Part shown: positions 1 through 10,614 of the stretch, one piece after another
How the letters are laid out: every line of letters begins with the position of its first letter
How positions within the stretch are numbered: the stretch's first letter is position 1
From: Cymodocea nodosa
Lineage: Eukaryota > Streptophyta > Magnoliopsida > Alismatales > Cymodoceaceae
DNA length: 64,000 nt
Assembly (NCBI GenBank): GCA_036874045.1
Contig: JAZBRI010000011.1
Span: 10,283,501-10,347,500, forward strand
Direction of reading: 5' to 3'
Translations under genes and position numbers: made by a program
The notes under the pieces: model-generated
Told to the model about the DNA's origin: nothing
Databases searched by the model: none
Seen by the model: the letters and a program-made list of their open reading frames with translations, nothing else

Positions 1-2
1 AA

Positions 3-608
3 ATTCTCAGATCCCTAAGTTCTAAATGGTCTCAGAAAGTAACATTAATTAAGGAATCACAAGATTTAAATGTTTATACTATGAATGAACTTATAGGAAA
101 TTTAACAGCTTATGAAGTTCAATTAAATGAATCACTAAGTCACAACAAACTAAAAATGAAGAAAGAAATAGCCTTCGAAATTAATTCAGATTCTAATATA
201 TCTACTGATTCTGACGAGGATTTGATTTTGCTGACTAGGAAATTCAAGAAAGCATGGAAAGCTAGGAAACAGCAAAGGAACAAAAATGATAAACCCTCAA
301 CGTCAAAATCATTGAATGACAAGAATTCTTCATCCAGAAAGTATGTATGTTACAACTGTAAGAAACCTAGACATCTTTCTCCAGATTGTCCTATAAGGAA
401 AAATGAAAAGTAAAGTAGGACAAATCAGAAGAAGACGGCTCAGAAAACTCAGAAAAAGTTTTACAAGAAAAAGGCTTTGAAGGTCACTTGGGATGACACG
501 TCTGAAGAGTCTGAATCTGAGGAATCAGCATCAAAATCTTCACATTCAGAAGGAGAACAAGAGTTAGAAGACGTTGCTCATGTGTGCTTCATGGTAGATG
601 AGTCTGAG
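3..608 (+). pseudogene. SIRE-A copy 1 Gag, C-terminal part with CCHC zinc knuckle
   Basis: Gag forms the virus-like particle and binds element RNA. The reading frame from base 3 gives ILRSLSSKWSQKV and then NELIGNLTAYE, the C-terminal signature of the plant copia UBN2/gag domain. A lysine-rich stretch and a zinc knuckle follow at 345-390 (CYNC-KKPR-H-LSPD-C; CX2CX4HX4C intact, though the usual Gly before His is Arg). A stop at 411-413 follows the knuckle; the frame then continues through KKALKVTWDD, an acidic Ser/Glu stretch and AHVCFMVDESE, as is usual upstream of protease in this lineage. The part ends at a GAG|GTAATA donor-like site. The N-terminal half lies outside the window but is visible in copies 3 and 4. 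Confidence 0.85.
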
Positions 609-1760
609 GTAATATCTGATCCTGAAAGTCATTCAGATTTCAACTTTGATGAATTATTATGTGCTTATCATGCATTATTACAAAAACTTAAAGTTTGTAA
701 ACTGGAAAATAAGAATATTAGAAAATCTTCATCCATTATGGAAGAAGAAAATTGTTTCCTGTCTACTATTTTAGAAAAGTTTAAATGTGATAATGAAAAT
801 CATGTTAGAGATTTGCAAAAATTTAGATTTAATGAATGTATCCTGCATGAACAAATACAGAATATAAATGCTGAAAAATTAAAGATAGAATCTGAAAATG
901 AAATGTTGAGAAACAATATAAATGAACTTGAATTAGAGATAGAAAAATTAAAACTGAGAGAGCAAGATTTAAATTCTACCTTTGAGAAATGGAATTTAAG
1001 TCAAACTAAGTTAGACAAACTAACTAGTACCCCTGCGGTGTCTTATAAATTTGGCTTAGGATTTGATTATCCTGAATCTCAAGCTAATAAAGGATTTATT
1101 AGTTGTAGTTCAAGTAAATCTAAGACTAAAATTCCTTTTATTATGAAACAAGGTAATAAATATGTAGAAGTAGGTACTTCAAGGGATGAATCATGTAGTA
1201 ATAATATAAATCAATGTGATTTGTCAAATTGTACTTCTAACATGACTATAAATGTTTCTAAAAATCTTGTTTCTTGTTCTAGAAATTCAGTTTCTAATGT
1301 TTCTAAAATTTTAGACAATTGTAGTAAACTGAAAATTCAGAAACCTGAGCATGTAATTCAATACACTGGTACTAGACCAATTACTCATTCTACATGTGAT
1401 CAAACAAAAAATTCTTGTGCAGAAAAAGATTTTGTATGTACGGAAAGTGTTAATACAAGTACAAAATCTTGGTATGAACTTACATAAATGTATAAGCATG
1501 ACCAAAATAAATTAACATCTGATAAAAATATGTTTGGTCTTGATTATACTACATCTGAAAACAAAAAGAATGATTGCAAAAGCAATAATGCTATATGTGA
1601 GTATGAAGCTAATGATAAATCAATAGTACTTACAACTAATAAGAATATAAATGATAATGTTAAACTATTTTTAAACAAAAAGAAGAAATATGCGTTTAAT
1701 GAACTTGGTCCTCAACAACATTGGGTACTAAGAAAAAGTTTTTCTTAATTTGTGTTGCAG
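609..1760 (+). other. Putative GT-AG intron carrying the Gag-linker coding region
   Basis: The segment starts GTAATATCT after exon GAG and ends TTTGTGTTGCAG before exon GAG, with a T-rich tract before the acceptor: good plant splice-site matches. It is also coding: in the Gag frame it encodes a coiled coil (ENKNIRK, ESENEMLRNNINELELEIEKL), a Cys/Ser/Asn-rich stretch and a GPQQHWV motif that normally precedes protease in this lineage. A stop at 1485-1487 is specific to this copy (copy 3 has a sense codon there). A TAA at 1747-1749, about 11 nt before the acceptor, is shared with copy 3 and is in frame with protease. Fragment D lacks the segment exactly. Splicing itself is inferred. Confidence 0.72.
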
Positions 1761-3480
1761 GAGGAAACAACATCAAAATGGATCTTGGATAGTGGAGCGT
1801 CAAGTCACATGACCGGACAAAAAAGTCTATTACAAAATTTTACAAATACCAAGAAAGGAAGTGTAACATTTGGAAACAAAAGCAAAGATAAAATCATAGG
1901 TATGGGCAATGTTCAAATAACTCCTACTTGTGTTATTTCGAATGTACTATATGTAGAAAACCTTGGATTTAATTTGCTGAGTGTCATAAAACTAATTGAA
2001 AATGGATATTATGTAGTGTTTGAAGATAATGTATGCAAAATAATTGATAGAAATACAGATGAAATTAAGTTTATTGCTAAAAGAAAAGGTTCTGTATGTA
2101 TTTTATCTTTACCTTCTCGTGTAGTTGATTTAAATTCATGTTTGCTAGCTGAAACCTGTGATGCATATCTATGGCATAGAAGGATTGGGCATATAAATAT
2201 GAGACTGTTACATAAACTATCTAGAAAACATTTAGTGAGAGGTTTACAAAAGATTAAATACTCAAAGAACTTTATGTGTGATGCATGTGAGTTAGGTAAA
2301 CTTCACAAAAACTCTTTTAAATCTAAAACTGATATTTCAAGCAAGAGAGTCTTAGAACTTATACATATGGATCTATTTGGACCAACAAGAATCATGAGTC
2401 TTGGTGGTAAACGGTATGTATTTGTTTTAGCAGATGACTTATCTAGATACACTTGGGTATATTTTCTAGCATCTAAGATAGAAGTTTTTGAAAAATTTAA
2501 AATGTTTTGCAATTTTGTTCAAAATGAGCAAAGTGTCTCTATTCAAAAACTTAGGAGTGATCATGGAACTGAATTTGATAATGATCAAATGGATAACTAT
2601 TATAATGAGCAGGACATTGATCACAGATTTTCTTTTCCAAGAGCACCGTATCAAAATGGTGTTGTTGAGAGAAAGAATAGATCACTTCAAGAAATGGCCA
2701 AAACTATGTTGAATGAACATAAGTTACCTCAAAATCTTTGGGCTGAAGCAGTAAATACAGCTTGTTATGTTATTAACAGAAGTCATTTAAGACCTCATGT
2801 TAATAAAACTCCTTTTGAAATTATGTTTAATAGGGTTCCAAAAATTTCCTATATGAAACCATTTGGTTGCAAGTGTTTTATTCTTAATACCAAGGATAAA
2901 AGGGATAAATTTCAAGCCAAATCGGATGAAGGAATTTTTGTAGGTTACTCTACTAGAAGTAAAGCCTATAGAGTATATAACAAGACTTCTAGGACTATTG
3001 AAGAAACCCTCCATGTAAGCTTCAATGAAAATTCTTTTAGAGAATCTCAATCTAAAGCTGATAATGATGATATGATCAATTTTCCAAATGAGTTAGAGAT
3101 CAATAGAGAGATTGATGATTTATCTGAGAAAATCAAAAATATGAACTTAAATGATCAAACTAATGATGAAAGTGATGGACGTTTAGATGTTGATGAGAAT
3201 ATTGAGGAAAATCAGAGAAATTGGCGTTATTCTTCATCATATCCCATTGCTCAAGTCATTGGTAATATTAATGAGGGAGTTAAAACTAAAGCTTCAGTAA
3301 ATTTAAATAGTATGTGTATGTTTGTTTCTATGGTGGAACCAAGGAATATATAAGAAGCATTATCTAATGAAAATTGGATAGTGGCAATGCAAGAAGAACT
3401 AAATCAATTCATGAGAAATGATGTATGGGAATTAGTTTCTCCACCAGAAAATCAGTCCATAATAGGTACAAAGTGGATTC
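1761..3480 (+). pseudogene. SIRE-A copy 1 Pol: protease, integrase, RT start
   Basis: Pol would cleave the polyprotein, integrate the cDNA and copy the RNA. Protease begins with WILDSGASSHMTG (catalytic DSG). The GAG-pre-integrase zinc-binding motif follows near 2170-2300 (LWHRRIGH ... CDACELGK). The integrase core near 2340-2700 shows the catalytic triad in MDLFGP, RSDHGTEFD and the E of NGVVERKN. The integrase C-terminal region is Sirevirus-like. An in-frame TAA at 3351-3353 interrupts the frame; the RT start (EALSNENWIVAMQEELNQF ... GTKWI) is readable beyond it and stops at the deletion junction near 3475. No YVDD box or RNase H is present. Protease and integrase are the best preserved of the SIRE-A copies. 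Confidence 0.9.
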
Positions 3481-4452
3481 TTTAAATCTGGCAACCTAAG
3501 GTCCTGATCAGATCTGGGATTGTTGACTGAAAGCTCATTACACGGGTACATTAGAAAGCTCTTATATGATTCAAGCTTTTCAAACTAACTTTCAAAAAAA
3601 AAAAAAGGGGTGTTTCACTAATTACAGATGTCTTTGAATCGAATATAGTTTCTACCAATATGACTTCTGAGTTATTGTATCAACATTAGTTCTTTTGAAA
3701 ACGTTTATTTGAAATACATTCTTTTATTCTCTTTGAATTAATCATATTGAGTTCAAAGTTATATTTTGATTCATATACAGTAGGAATTGATTCTGAAAAT
3801 CATTTTTGATCAAGTCAGAATAACGTAAGTTTCTAAAAAGAAAATTTAAAAGTATAGTTATACTTAACATCTATTGTTATACAAGTATATTTTGTATGTT
3901 ATTGAATATATAAGAAGTATATTTGTAGGAGGAGGATTAACAATGTCCAAAACGGATTAATATAATTCAGAATACAAATCTTGGTTAATCTGAATTAATG
4001 TCCTCTTAAAAGCTTGATGAAATAATTTCAAAAGTCAAACAAACTATTTTAGATTCAAAGGACAGGAATGTTAGAATACTTTGCAATGTTCTCAAGAAAA
4101 TGATAAGGTTTAGCTATTGTGATGTGTTTGGAACGTTTCAGTTGGAAGCATCTGAAAATTATTTTAAGTGTACTAACTAGACGTTATGTTAGATAAGGTA
4201 ACGAGTAAAACTGTCTCTAGATAGCGTTTTACTCGTTAGGTTAGTTAACTCAATGAGTTATACTTGAATATTTTGGGTACCTTGATTGAATAAACTTTAT
4301 TCAATATTTATTTAATATCTAAACTCGACTTCTCTTCACGTTGAGTTATTCGCCTAAAACCCTATTTAAACACTTATTACACAGGCACTTAGGTTATTTA
4401 TAAACTTTGTCAAGAAAATATTTCCCGCTTGTTGCTGTTACAACCTGCGACG
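3481..4452 (+). other. Non-coding block between pol and extra ORF (SIRE-A copy 1)
   Basis: No gene is seen. It matches the post-RNase H region of copy 3 from about 55625 onward and of copy 2 from about 38662. It contains a poly-A run, a GTAGGAGGAGGATTAACAATG purine-rich stretch near 3925, and an AACTCAATGAGTTA inverted-repeat module near 4247. Its left part (3481-3600) is also about 85-90% similar by eye to the reverse complement of 16800-16920, in an Athila-like context. Confidence 0.7.
4357..4370 (+). promoter_or_regulatory. Telobox plus TATA-like motif upstream of extra ORF
   Basis: AAACCCTA overlaps TATTTAAA about 85 bases before the expected start of the extra ORF. The pair is conserved at the same place in copies 2 and 3. 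It could be an internal promoter for the extra ORF; no transcript evidence is available. Confidence 0.4.
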
Positions 4453-5113
4453 ATCATCTCCAAGGTCTACAAAGGTCATAGCAGAGGAAAAGGCAAAAGC
4501 AGAGAAGATGCAAAAGGAAAAGAAAAAGAAAATGATGAAGTTCCACACACTTGGTTCAAGAAAATATTTCGAGTGGACAAAAGGTTAGCAGAAATTTATA
4601 GAGATTACTTCTTTCCTTAGGGTATATTAGATGAAGTTAGACAAGAACTTCAACATACTAATGCAAATATTACATACATGGGTATTCGTAGTAAATATGA
4701 TAGAAAATACAGAATGAAATGTGCTGAAATTGCATTTTTGGAACAATATGCAAAATATATGGAAAAAGGTGTAGGTTCATCAAATAGAATTCCTCAAACT
4801 CTTATTAGTGGTACACGACTACAACCATTTGAGGAAGAACATGAATCTGCTATACCTACCCCTTTATATTCAAAACAATTAGAATCAAATATTGTTGTTG
4901 ATAAAAGAAAAGTTGAAAGTCTTCGAAAGGCTATAGCAATAGAAAGTGTCTTTGAAGAACTAAAGTAGAAAACTTTTATGAAGAAATTTGAAAAGAAAAC
5001 AGTAATACTTGAAGAGGAGAAACAGAAATGTTATAGAAGAAGAAAAATAAGAAAAATTGTGTCTGATGAAACAAAGTCTATTAACAAAGGAAAATCAGAT
5101 GAAAATTTATTTT

Positions 5114-5486
5114 TGTGATGCGTGTGTCTTCCATCAAGTATATGTATGTGTCATTGAATATGGTTGTATTTCTTTGATAATTTGTATAGGGGCAAACTAG
5201 TCTTTTGGGTATCACCAACCGTTGCCCCTATATATGTAAGGGGTCATCCACGTCCAAAGGATGTCATGCCAAACTATCCATTGATTTTGTTCTCCCCCTT
5301 CTTTCTACCAGCAACCATAGAGCAAGAAATCACGATAGATTGATCACCCATGGACGTACCCGTGTTGGGGAACCATGTAAATTTGTTATTCTTCGAATTC
5401 TCCACTCGCAATCCTCTCTTCCATGCAGATCTCTTCTCTACGCCATCCCTAGATGCTCCACGTTTGTTTGATCTTTCCGCACAACA
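5114..5486 (+). repeat. Tork-F 5' LTR
   Basis: 373 bp, starts TGTGATGCGTG and ends CCGCACAACA; pairs with 10242-10614. A TATATATG stretch near 5229-5236 is a plausible TATA region. Confidence 0.95.
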
Positions 5487-5488
5487 AC

Positions 5489-5504
5489 TGGTATCAGAGC
5501 CAGG
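5489..5504 (+). other. Tork-F primer binding site
   Basis: TGGTATCAGAGCCAGG starts two bases after the LTR. It is complementary to the 3' end of plant initiator-methionine tRNA, the usual primer of Ty1/copia elements. Confidence 0.9.
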
Positions 5505-5529
5505 TTGAACATCTCCAGGTTTGCATCTG

Positions 5530-5895
5530 AAGTTTTGAAGAGATTGATCAAGGTTCAAGTCATTTCCGGAAGGGATCTCTCTATTGTTGTAACTGCCGTC
5601 GTCGCCGGCGCTAGTCTGCACACTCCAACGCCAAGTTGTGCGCCTTCATCGTCCGTGTTCAGTTGCCTCTCAAATTTTGAGGACGTGTAGTAAGCTTCCT
5701 GATCTTCCTTCCTCTAAAATTTCAAAGATATTGATCAAGGTTCAAGCCATTTTCGCAAGGATATCCCCCATTACCGCAACTGCCGTTGTCGCCGGCGCCA
5801 GTCTGCACACTCCGACGCCAAGTCGTGCGCCTTCCTCGTCAGTGCTCATTGGCATCTAAAATTTTGAGGACGCGTAGTAATCTTCCTGAAATTCA
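5530..5895 (+). repeat. Tandem duplication in Tork-F leader
   Basis: Two diverged units with a period of about 187 bp: ATTGATCAAGGTTCAAG at 5543 and 5730, each followed by a GC-richer GCCGGCG core and TTTTGAGGACG. Both lie in the untranslated leader between PBS and gag. Short ORFs here look accidental. Confidence 0.75.
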
Positions 5896-6240
5896 TTCCT
5901 TTAAAATTTCATAGTCATAATTTTCGTATCCGGAGAGATACAGTAGGAGGCGTCTAGCTAGGGTACAGCAGTTTTCTAGACGAGTGACTCTTTGATTGTT
6001 GGATTTTGTGGATTTTGTGATTGTGGTTTTGTGCTTGGTTTGTGCAAGTATTTGCTACTGTTTTGTGATAAGTAGTGTGTTTGACTTGTGGCTGATTGTA
6101 TTTCATTGAAATCAGTAGTTTCAGTAGTATATTGTTGTTGAGATATTACTTGCTATTGTGTGCCTTGCCGTAGAATTGTGTTTGTTGAAATCATATTGTA
6201 TCTCGTGTGTATTGCTGGTTGTTTGTTGTTTTGAAAATAT

Positions 6241-7010
6241 GAATACTTCGGGTTGAAGATAGAAAAGTTTGATGGTAAGAATAGCTTCAGCTTATGGTAA
6301 ATTAAGATGAAAGCACTTCAAAAGCAACAACGTATTTGGGCTCCTTTAAATAAGGAAACTACTCTAAACAGAAATTCGCTAGAGTTTGAATTGTAGGAGG
6401 AGAAAACTCACTCCACCATCTTGTTGTGTTTGTATGATGAAGTTATAATAAAAGTAGTTGATGAATCTACCTCGTTAGGTCTTTGGCAGAAACTTGAGTC
6501 ATTATATATGACTAAGTCTTTAACAAACAAATTGTTGTTAAAGCAGAGATTGTTCTCTTTAAAGATGATAGAAGGTGTACCTCTTAAGCAACATTTAGAT
6601 CAGCTAAATGCTATTCTGATGGGACTCAAGAATATTGGAGTAATCATAGAAGATGAAGATGCAGCTCTTATCTTGCTTTGTTCACTCCCATTGAGTTATG
6701 AAAACTTTGTTCAATCTTGTGTAGTTGGAAGAGATTCAATTACACTGGAAGAAGTGAGATCCAGCCTTCATTCCAAGCAGCTCAAGCACATGGTGCATGG
6801 TAGAAATGAGGCAAGTGGTGTTGGCCTCTCAACTCAGCAGCAAGAGAACAGGGGAAGAAGCCAGAGACAAGGCGGAGGGAAGAATAGAAGCAAAAGCAAG
6901 TCGAAGGGCAAGTACTCTAGGGACACTTGCCATTACTATAAGGAGAAATGACACTGAAAATCACAGTGTCCCAAGCTTATGAACAAAGGAAAGGCTGCTA
7001 TGGCAGAAAC
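6241..7010 (+). pseudogene. Tork-F Gag remnant
   Basis: A frame beginning near 6241 shows KIEKFDGKNSFSLW, the typical start of TNT1-94-type Gag (normally FDG..NF..W). Stop codons and a likely frameshift interrupt the first 60 residues. From 6421 the UBN2 body is readable for about 170 residues (LWQKLESLYMTKSLTNK, VPLKQHLDQLN, LLCSLPLSYENF), followed by a basic stretch. The zinc knuckle is decayed: CHYYKEK, stop, H, stop, KSQC, so the second Cys is lost and stops fall on both sides of His. Gag and the pol that follows belong to one former polyprotein. Confidence 0.85.
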
Positions 7011-7020
7011 CAGTTCTACG

Positions 7021-10000
7021 TCAGGCGATGACTTTTCTCTTATAGTTTGTTGCAGTGCCTATTCTGATGATCAATGGATTATGGACTCAGGAGCTTCACA
7101 TCATATGACTCCTACTAGAGAGTATTTTGACACCTACGAGTAGGTGGAGGGTGGTCAAGTGACTTTGGCCAATGATGATGTGCGTTCTAGAGTTGGTGTG
7201 GGCACTATAAAATTTAAACTACATGATGGCACAGTTAGAATTCTGGAGGACGTTTAGCATGTCCCAAAGCTTGGAAAAAGTCTGATCTCATTGATGGCCC
7301 TTGATGCTAAGGGTTATAGATATACAGGTGGTGAGGGGAAGATCAGCATACTGAAAGGCTCGTTAGTTGTTATGAAAGGAACCAAATCTATTCCCTTATA
7401 CATTTTGCAGGGCACTCCAATTGTTGGCGCAGCTACATCAGCTATATCTGGTCAGCAAGATTTTTCTGTCATGTGGCACTCAAGGATGGGTCATTTGGGG
7501 CAGAAATGAATGCTGAAACTGAGTAGTCTGGGCAAGTTTGATGGGCACAAGGTTGCTTGTATTGACATGTGCAAGCATTATGTCTTTGGCAAACAGAAAA
7601 GAGTGTCATTTGCACGCAATTAGCATAGCTCCAAGGGAGTTCTTGATTATATTCATGTTGATTGTTGGGGGCCTTCACGCCAGCCTTCTATTATAGGTTC
7701 CAGATATTTTCTTTCTATCATTGATTGTCATTCAAGGATGAACTGGGTTTTCTTTTTGACACACAAAAGTGAAGCTTTTTCTTGCTTGAAGCATTGGAAG
7801 AAGTAGGTAGAAAACCAAACAGATAGAAAGGTAAAATATCTTAGAACTGATAATGGTCTTGAGTTTTGTTCTCAAGAATTTGATAACTTTTGTAAAGATG
7901 AAGGCATTACAAAGCATAACACTGTCAGGTATACCCCTCAGCAAAATGGAGTGGCTGAAAGATTGAATAGAACACTCCTAGAAAAGGCACGTTGTATGCT
8001 GTCTCATGTAGGTTTGAGCAAGAAGTTTTGGGCAAAGGCTGTTAACACAACTTCCTATCTGGTGAACAGGTCCCCTTCTAGTGCCTTAGATGGGAAGATA
8101 CCTCTTGAGGTATGGTTGAAAAGATCTGCTAGTTATTCAAAGCTCAAAATTTTTGGGTGTCCAGCTTACTATCATGTGAACAATGGCAAGCTAGAACCAC
8201 GTGCCAAGAAAGGCATATTTGTGGGCTATGGTGTTAGTGTAAACGGATATAGAATATATGATATTGAGTCTCACAAAGTAATATATAGCCGTGATGTTAC
8301 TTTTGATGAGAATTCTCTTTTGCAGGCAATAGATAAACTAGCAGGTGAAACACCAGAAATTGAGCACACCCTTCCTGAACAGATGGAGATAGATGACGCA
8401 CAGCAGCTGCCTATCACTAATCAAGTTGAAATTAGAGAAATCTCATCTAAAACTCAGGAAAATGAAGTTGAGGAGGAAGAGGTGGAGCAACCACCACTAA
8501 GAACCATGGGCAAAGATCGTCCTAGAAGAGACGTTAGACCTCCGATTAGATATGGCTACGACAGTTTGGTTGCTTTTGCCTTACAAGTAGCAGTTAAGGT
8601 GGAGGATTTTGTTGATCCACTTACATATGAAGCTGCAATGAAAGATTCAAAAGCTGGTCTTTGGATGTCTACTATGGAAGAGGAACTCCAATCTTTCCAT
8701 AAGAACAAGACTTGGGAACTAGTGAAACGTCCAAAGAACACAAATATTGTTGGTTGCAAATGGGTCTATAAGAAGAAGATTGGGAGTCAAGGCAACGCAA
8801 GTGTGCAGCACAAGGCAAGATTAGTCGCCAAAGGTTATTCATAGTGAGAAGGAGTTGACTTCAATGAGGTATTTACTCCTGTTGTACGTCATACATCTAT
8901 TAGAATTTTGTTATCCATTATTGCAGCACAGAATTTAGAATTGGAACAACTAGATGTAAAGACGGCCTTCTTGCATGGTGAGTTGGAAGAAAATATTTGG
9001 ATGGAACAACCAACAAGGTTTGTGGTGAAAGGTAAATCTGATTGGGTGTGCAAATTAAATAAGTCCTTGTATGGACTTAAATAGTCACCACGCCAATGGT
9101 ACAAAAGGTTTGATGCCTTTATAGTTAAAGTTAGTTTTAGACGCAGCAACTATGATTCATGTGTATATGTTAAAACTCTTGATAAGAGTACACATGTTTA
9201 TTTGTTATTGTATGTTGATGATATTGTTATAGCTACGAAGAATATCGAAGTGATACAAGAGCTGAAGGACACATTAAAATTAGAATTTGATATGAAGGAT
9301 CTTGGTCCAGCTGGCAGAATTCTTGGAATGGAGATTAGGCATGAAAGAAATTCTGGTAAGCTATTTTTGAATCAACAGAAGTATATTGAGAAGATCCTTT
9401 GCTGATTTGGTATGGCTTCATGCAAAGCCATTAGCACGCCTTACGATAGAAATGTCAAATTGTCATCTGCGATGTGTCCACAAACTGATTCTGAAAAGCT
9501 TGATATGCAGCGAGTTCCTTATGCACAGGCAGTTGGAAGTCTTATGTATGCTATGGTATGCATTAGGCCTGATCTAGCATATCCTTTGAGTGTTGTTAGC
9601 AAGTTCATGTCCAATCCGGGCACGGAACATTGGAAAGCAGTTAAAAAGATATTCAAATATTTGAAAGGAACTCTAGGTGTTGGCTTGATGTATGCAGCAG
9701 ATCAAGGTTGTACTATGGCTGGTTATACAGACTCAGACTATGCAGGTGATGTTGACAGAAGGAGATCATTATCTGGTTATGTCTTTACATTTCCAGGTTC
9801 TATTGTGAGTTAGAAATCAACTCTTCAGCCTAAGGTATCTCTGTCCACAACTGAGGCTAAATATGTGGCTATGATAGAAGTTGCAAAGGAAGGGATTTGG
9901 TTGAAAGGTTTACTTGGAGACTTTGGTTGGTGCATTGATAAAGCTGATATCTTCTGTGATAGTCTTAGCACTATTTGTCTCTCCAAAGATAATGTCTTTC

Positions 10001-10173
10001 ATGATAGAACTAAACATATTGATGTTAAGTATCACTTCCTTAGGAATGAAGACAGGATAAAGATTATGAAGGTCAACACAAAGGACAATCCAACTAATAT
10101 GTTTACAAAGGGCGTTGTTGAAAGCAAGTTCAAGCATTACTTGGACTTACTCAACGTCTATTGCTACTCCTAA
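7021..10173 (+). pseudogene. Tork-F Pol remnant: protease, integrase, RT, RNase H
   Basis: Domains in order: protease with WIMDSGASHHMTP (about 7078); GAG-pre-integrase (MWHSRMGHLG, its Cys pair partly mutated); integrase core (VDCWGP, RTDNGLEF, NGVAERLNRTL); RT from about 8620 with KWVYKKK and the YVDD box in LLYVDDIVIA near 9205-9235; RNase H with GYTDSDYAGDVDRRRS, STTEAKYVA and IFCDSLSTI. At least ten in-frame stops are present; several sit where the family has Gln or Arg (GYS stop stop GEGVDF; LYGLK stop SPRQW), fitting CAG-to-TAG and CGA-to-TGA changes. The final frame ends at 10171-10173, 68 bp before the 3' LTR. Confidence 0.9.
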
Positions 10174-10228
10174 CCCAAGTTGGGTCTTGGTGATCCATCA
10201 CCTATTCGTGGTGAAGATTGATGAAAGA

Positions 10229-10241
10229 CAAGGTGGAGATT
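10229..10241 (+). other. Tork-F polypurine tract
   Basis: CAAGGTGGAGATT abuts the 3' LTR and would prime plus-strand DNA synthesis. Confidence 0.8.
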
Positions 10242-10614
10242 TGTGATGCATGTGTCTTCCATCAAGTATATGTATGTGTCATTGAATATGGTTGTATTTC
10301 TTTGATAATTTGTATAGGGGCAAACTTGTCTTTTGGGTATCACTAACCGTTCCCCCTATATATGTAAGGGGTCATCCACGTCCAAGGGATGCCATGCCAA
10401 ACTATCCCTTGATTTTGTTCTCCCCCTTTTTTCTACCAGCAACCATAGAGCAAGGAATCACGATAGATTGATCACCCGTGGACGTACCCGTGTTCGGGAA
10501 CCACGTAAATTTGTTATTCTTTGAATTCTCCACTCACAATCCTCTCTTCCACGTAGATCTCTTCTCTATGCCACCCCTAGATACTCCACGTTTGTTTGAT
10601 CTTTCCGCACAACA
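10242..10614 (+). repeat. Tork-F 3' LTR
   Basis: 373 bp, TGTGATGCATG to CCGCACAACA. An open frame starting at 10478 in this LTR runs through its end into the SIRE-A extra ORF; its first 45 residues are LTR sequence, so that start is an artefact of the insertion. Confidence 0.95.

Larger units (their letters stand above)
5114..10614 (+). mobile_element. Tork-F, complete TNT1-94-like Ty1/copia element nested in SIRE-A copy 1
   Basis: It has two 373-bp LTRs (TGTGATG...CAACA), a tRNA-iMet-type PBS, decayed gag-pol and a polypurine tract. It is flanked by TTTT on both sides (5110-5113 and 10615-10618), a 4-bp target duplication, perhaps 5 bp if one terminal base is shared. The uninterrupted target is visible in copies 2 and 3. 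By eye the two LTRs differ at about 19 positions (about 5%), so the insertion is not recent. Many stops in gag-pol make it non-autonomous. Confidence 0.95.

Noticed and set aside
5205-5690. Several short overlapping frames in the Tork-F LTR and leader
   Set aside because: They lie in the LTR and untranslated leader, upstream of gag, and have no matching motif.
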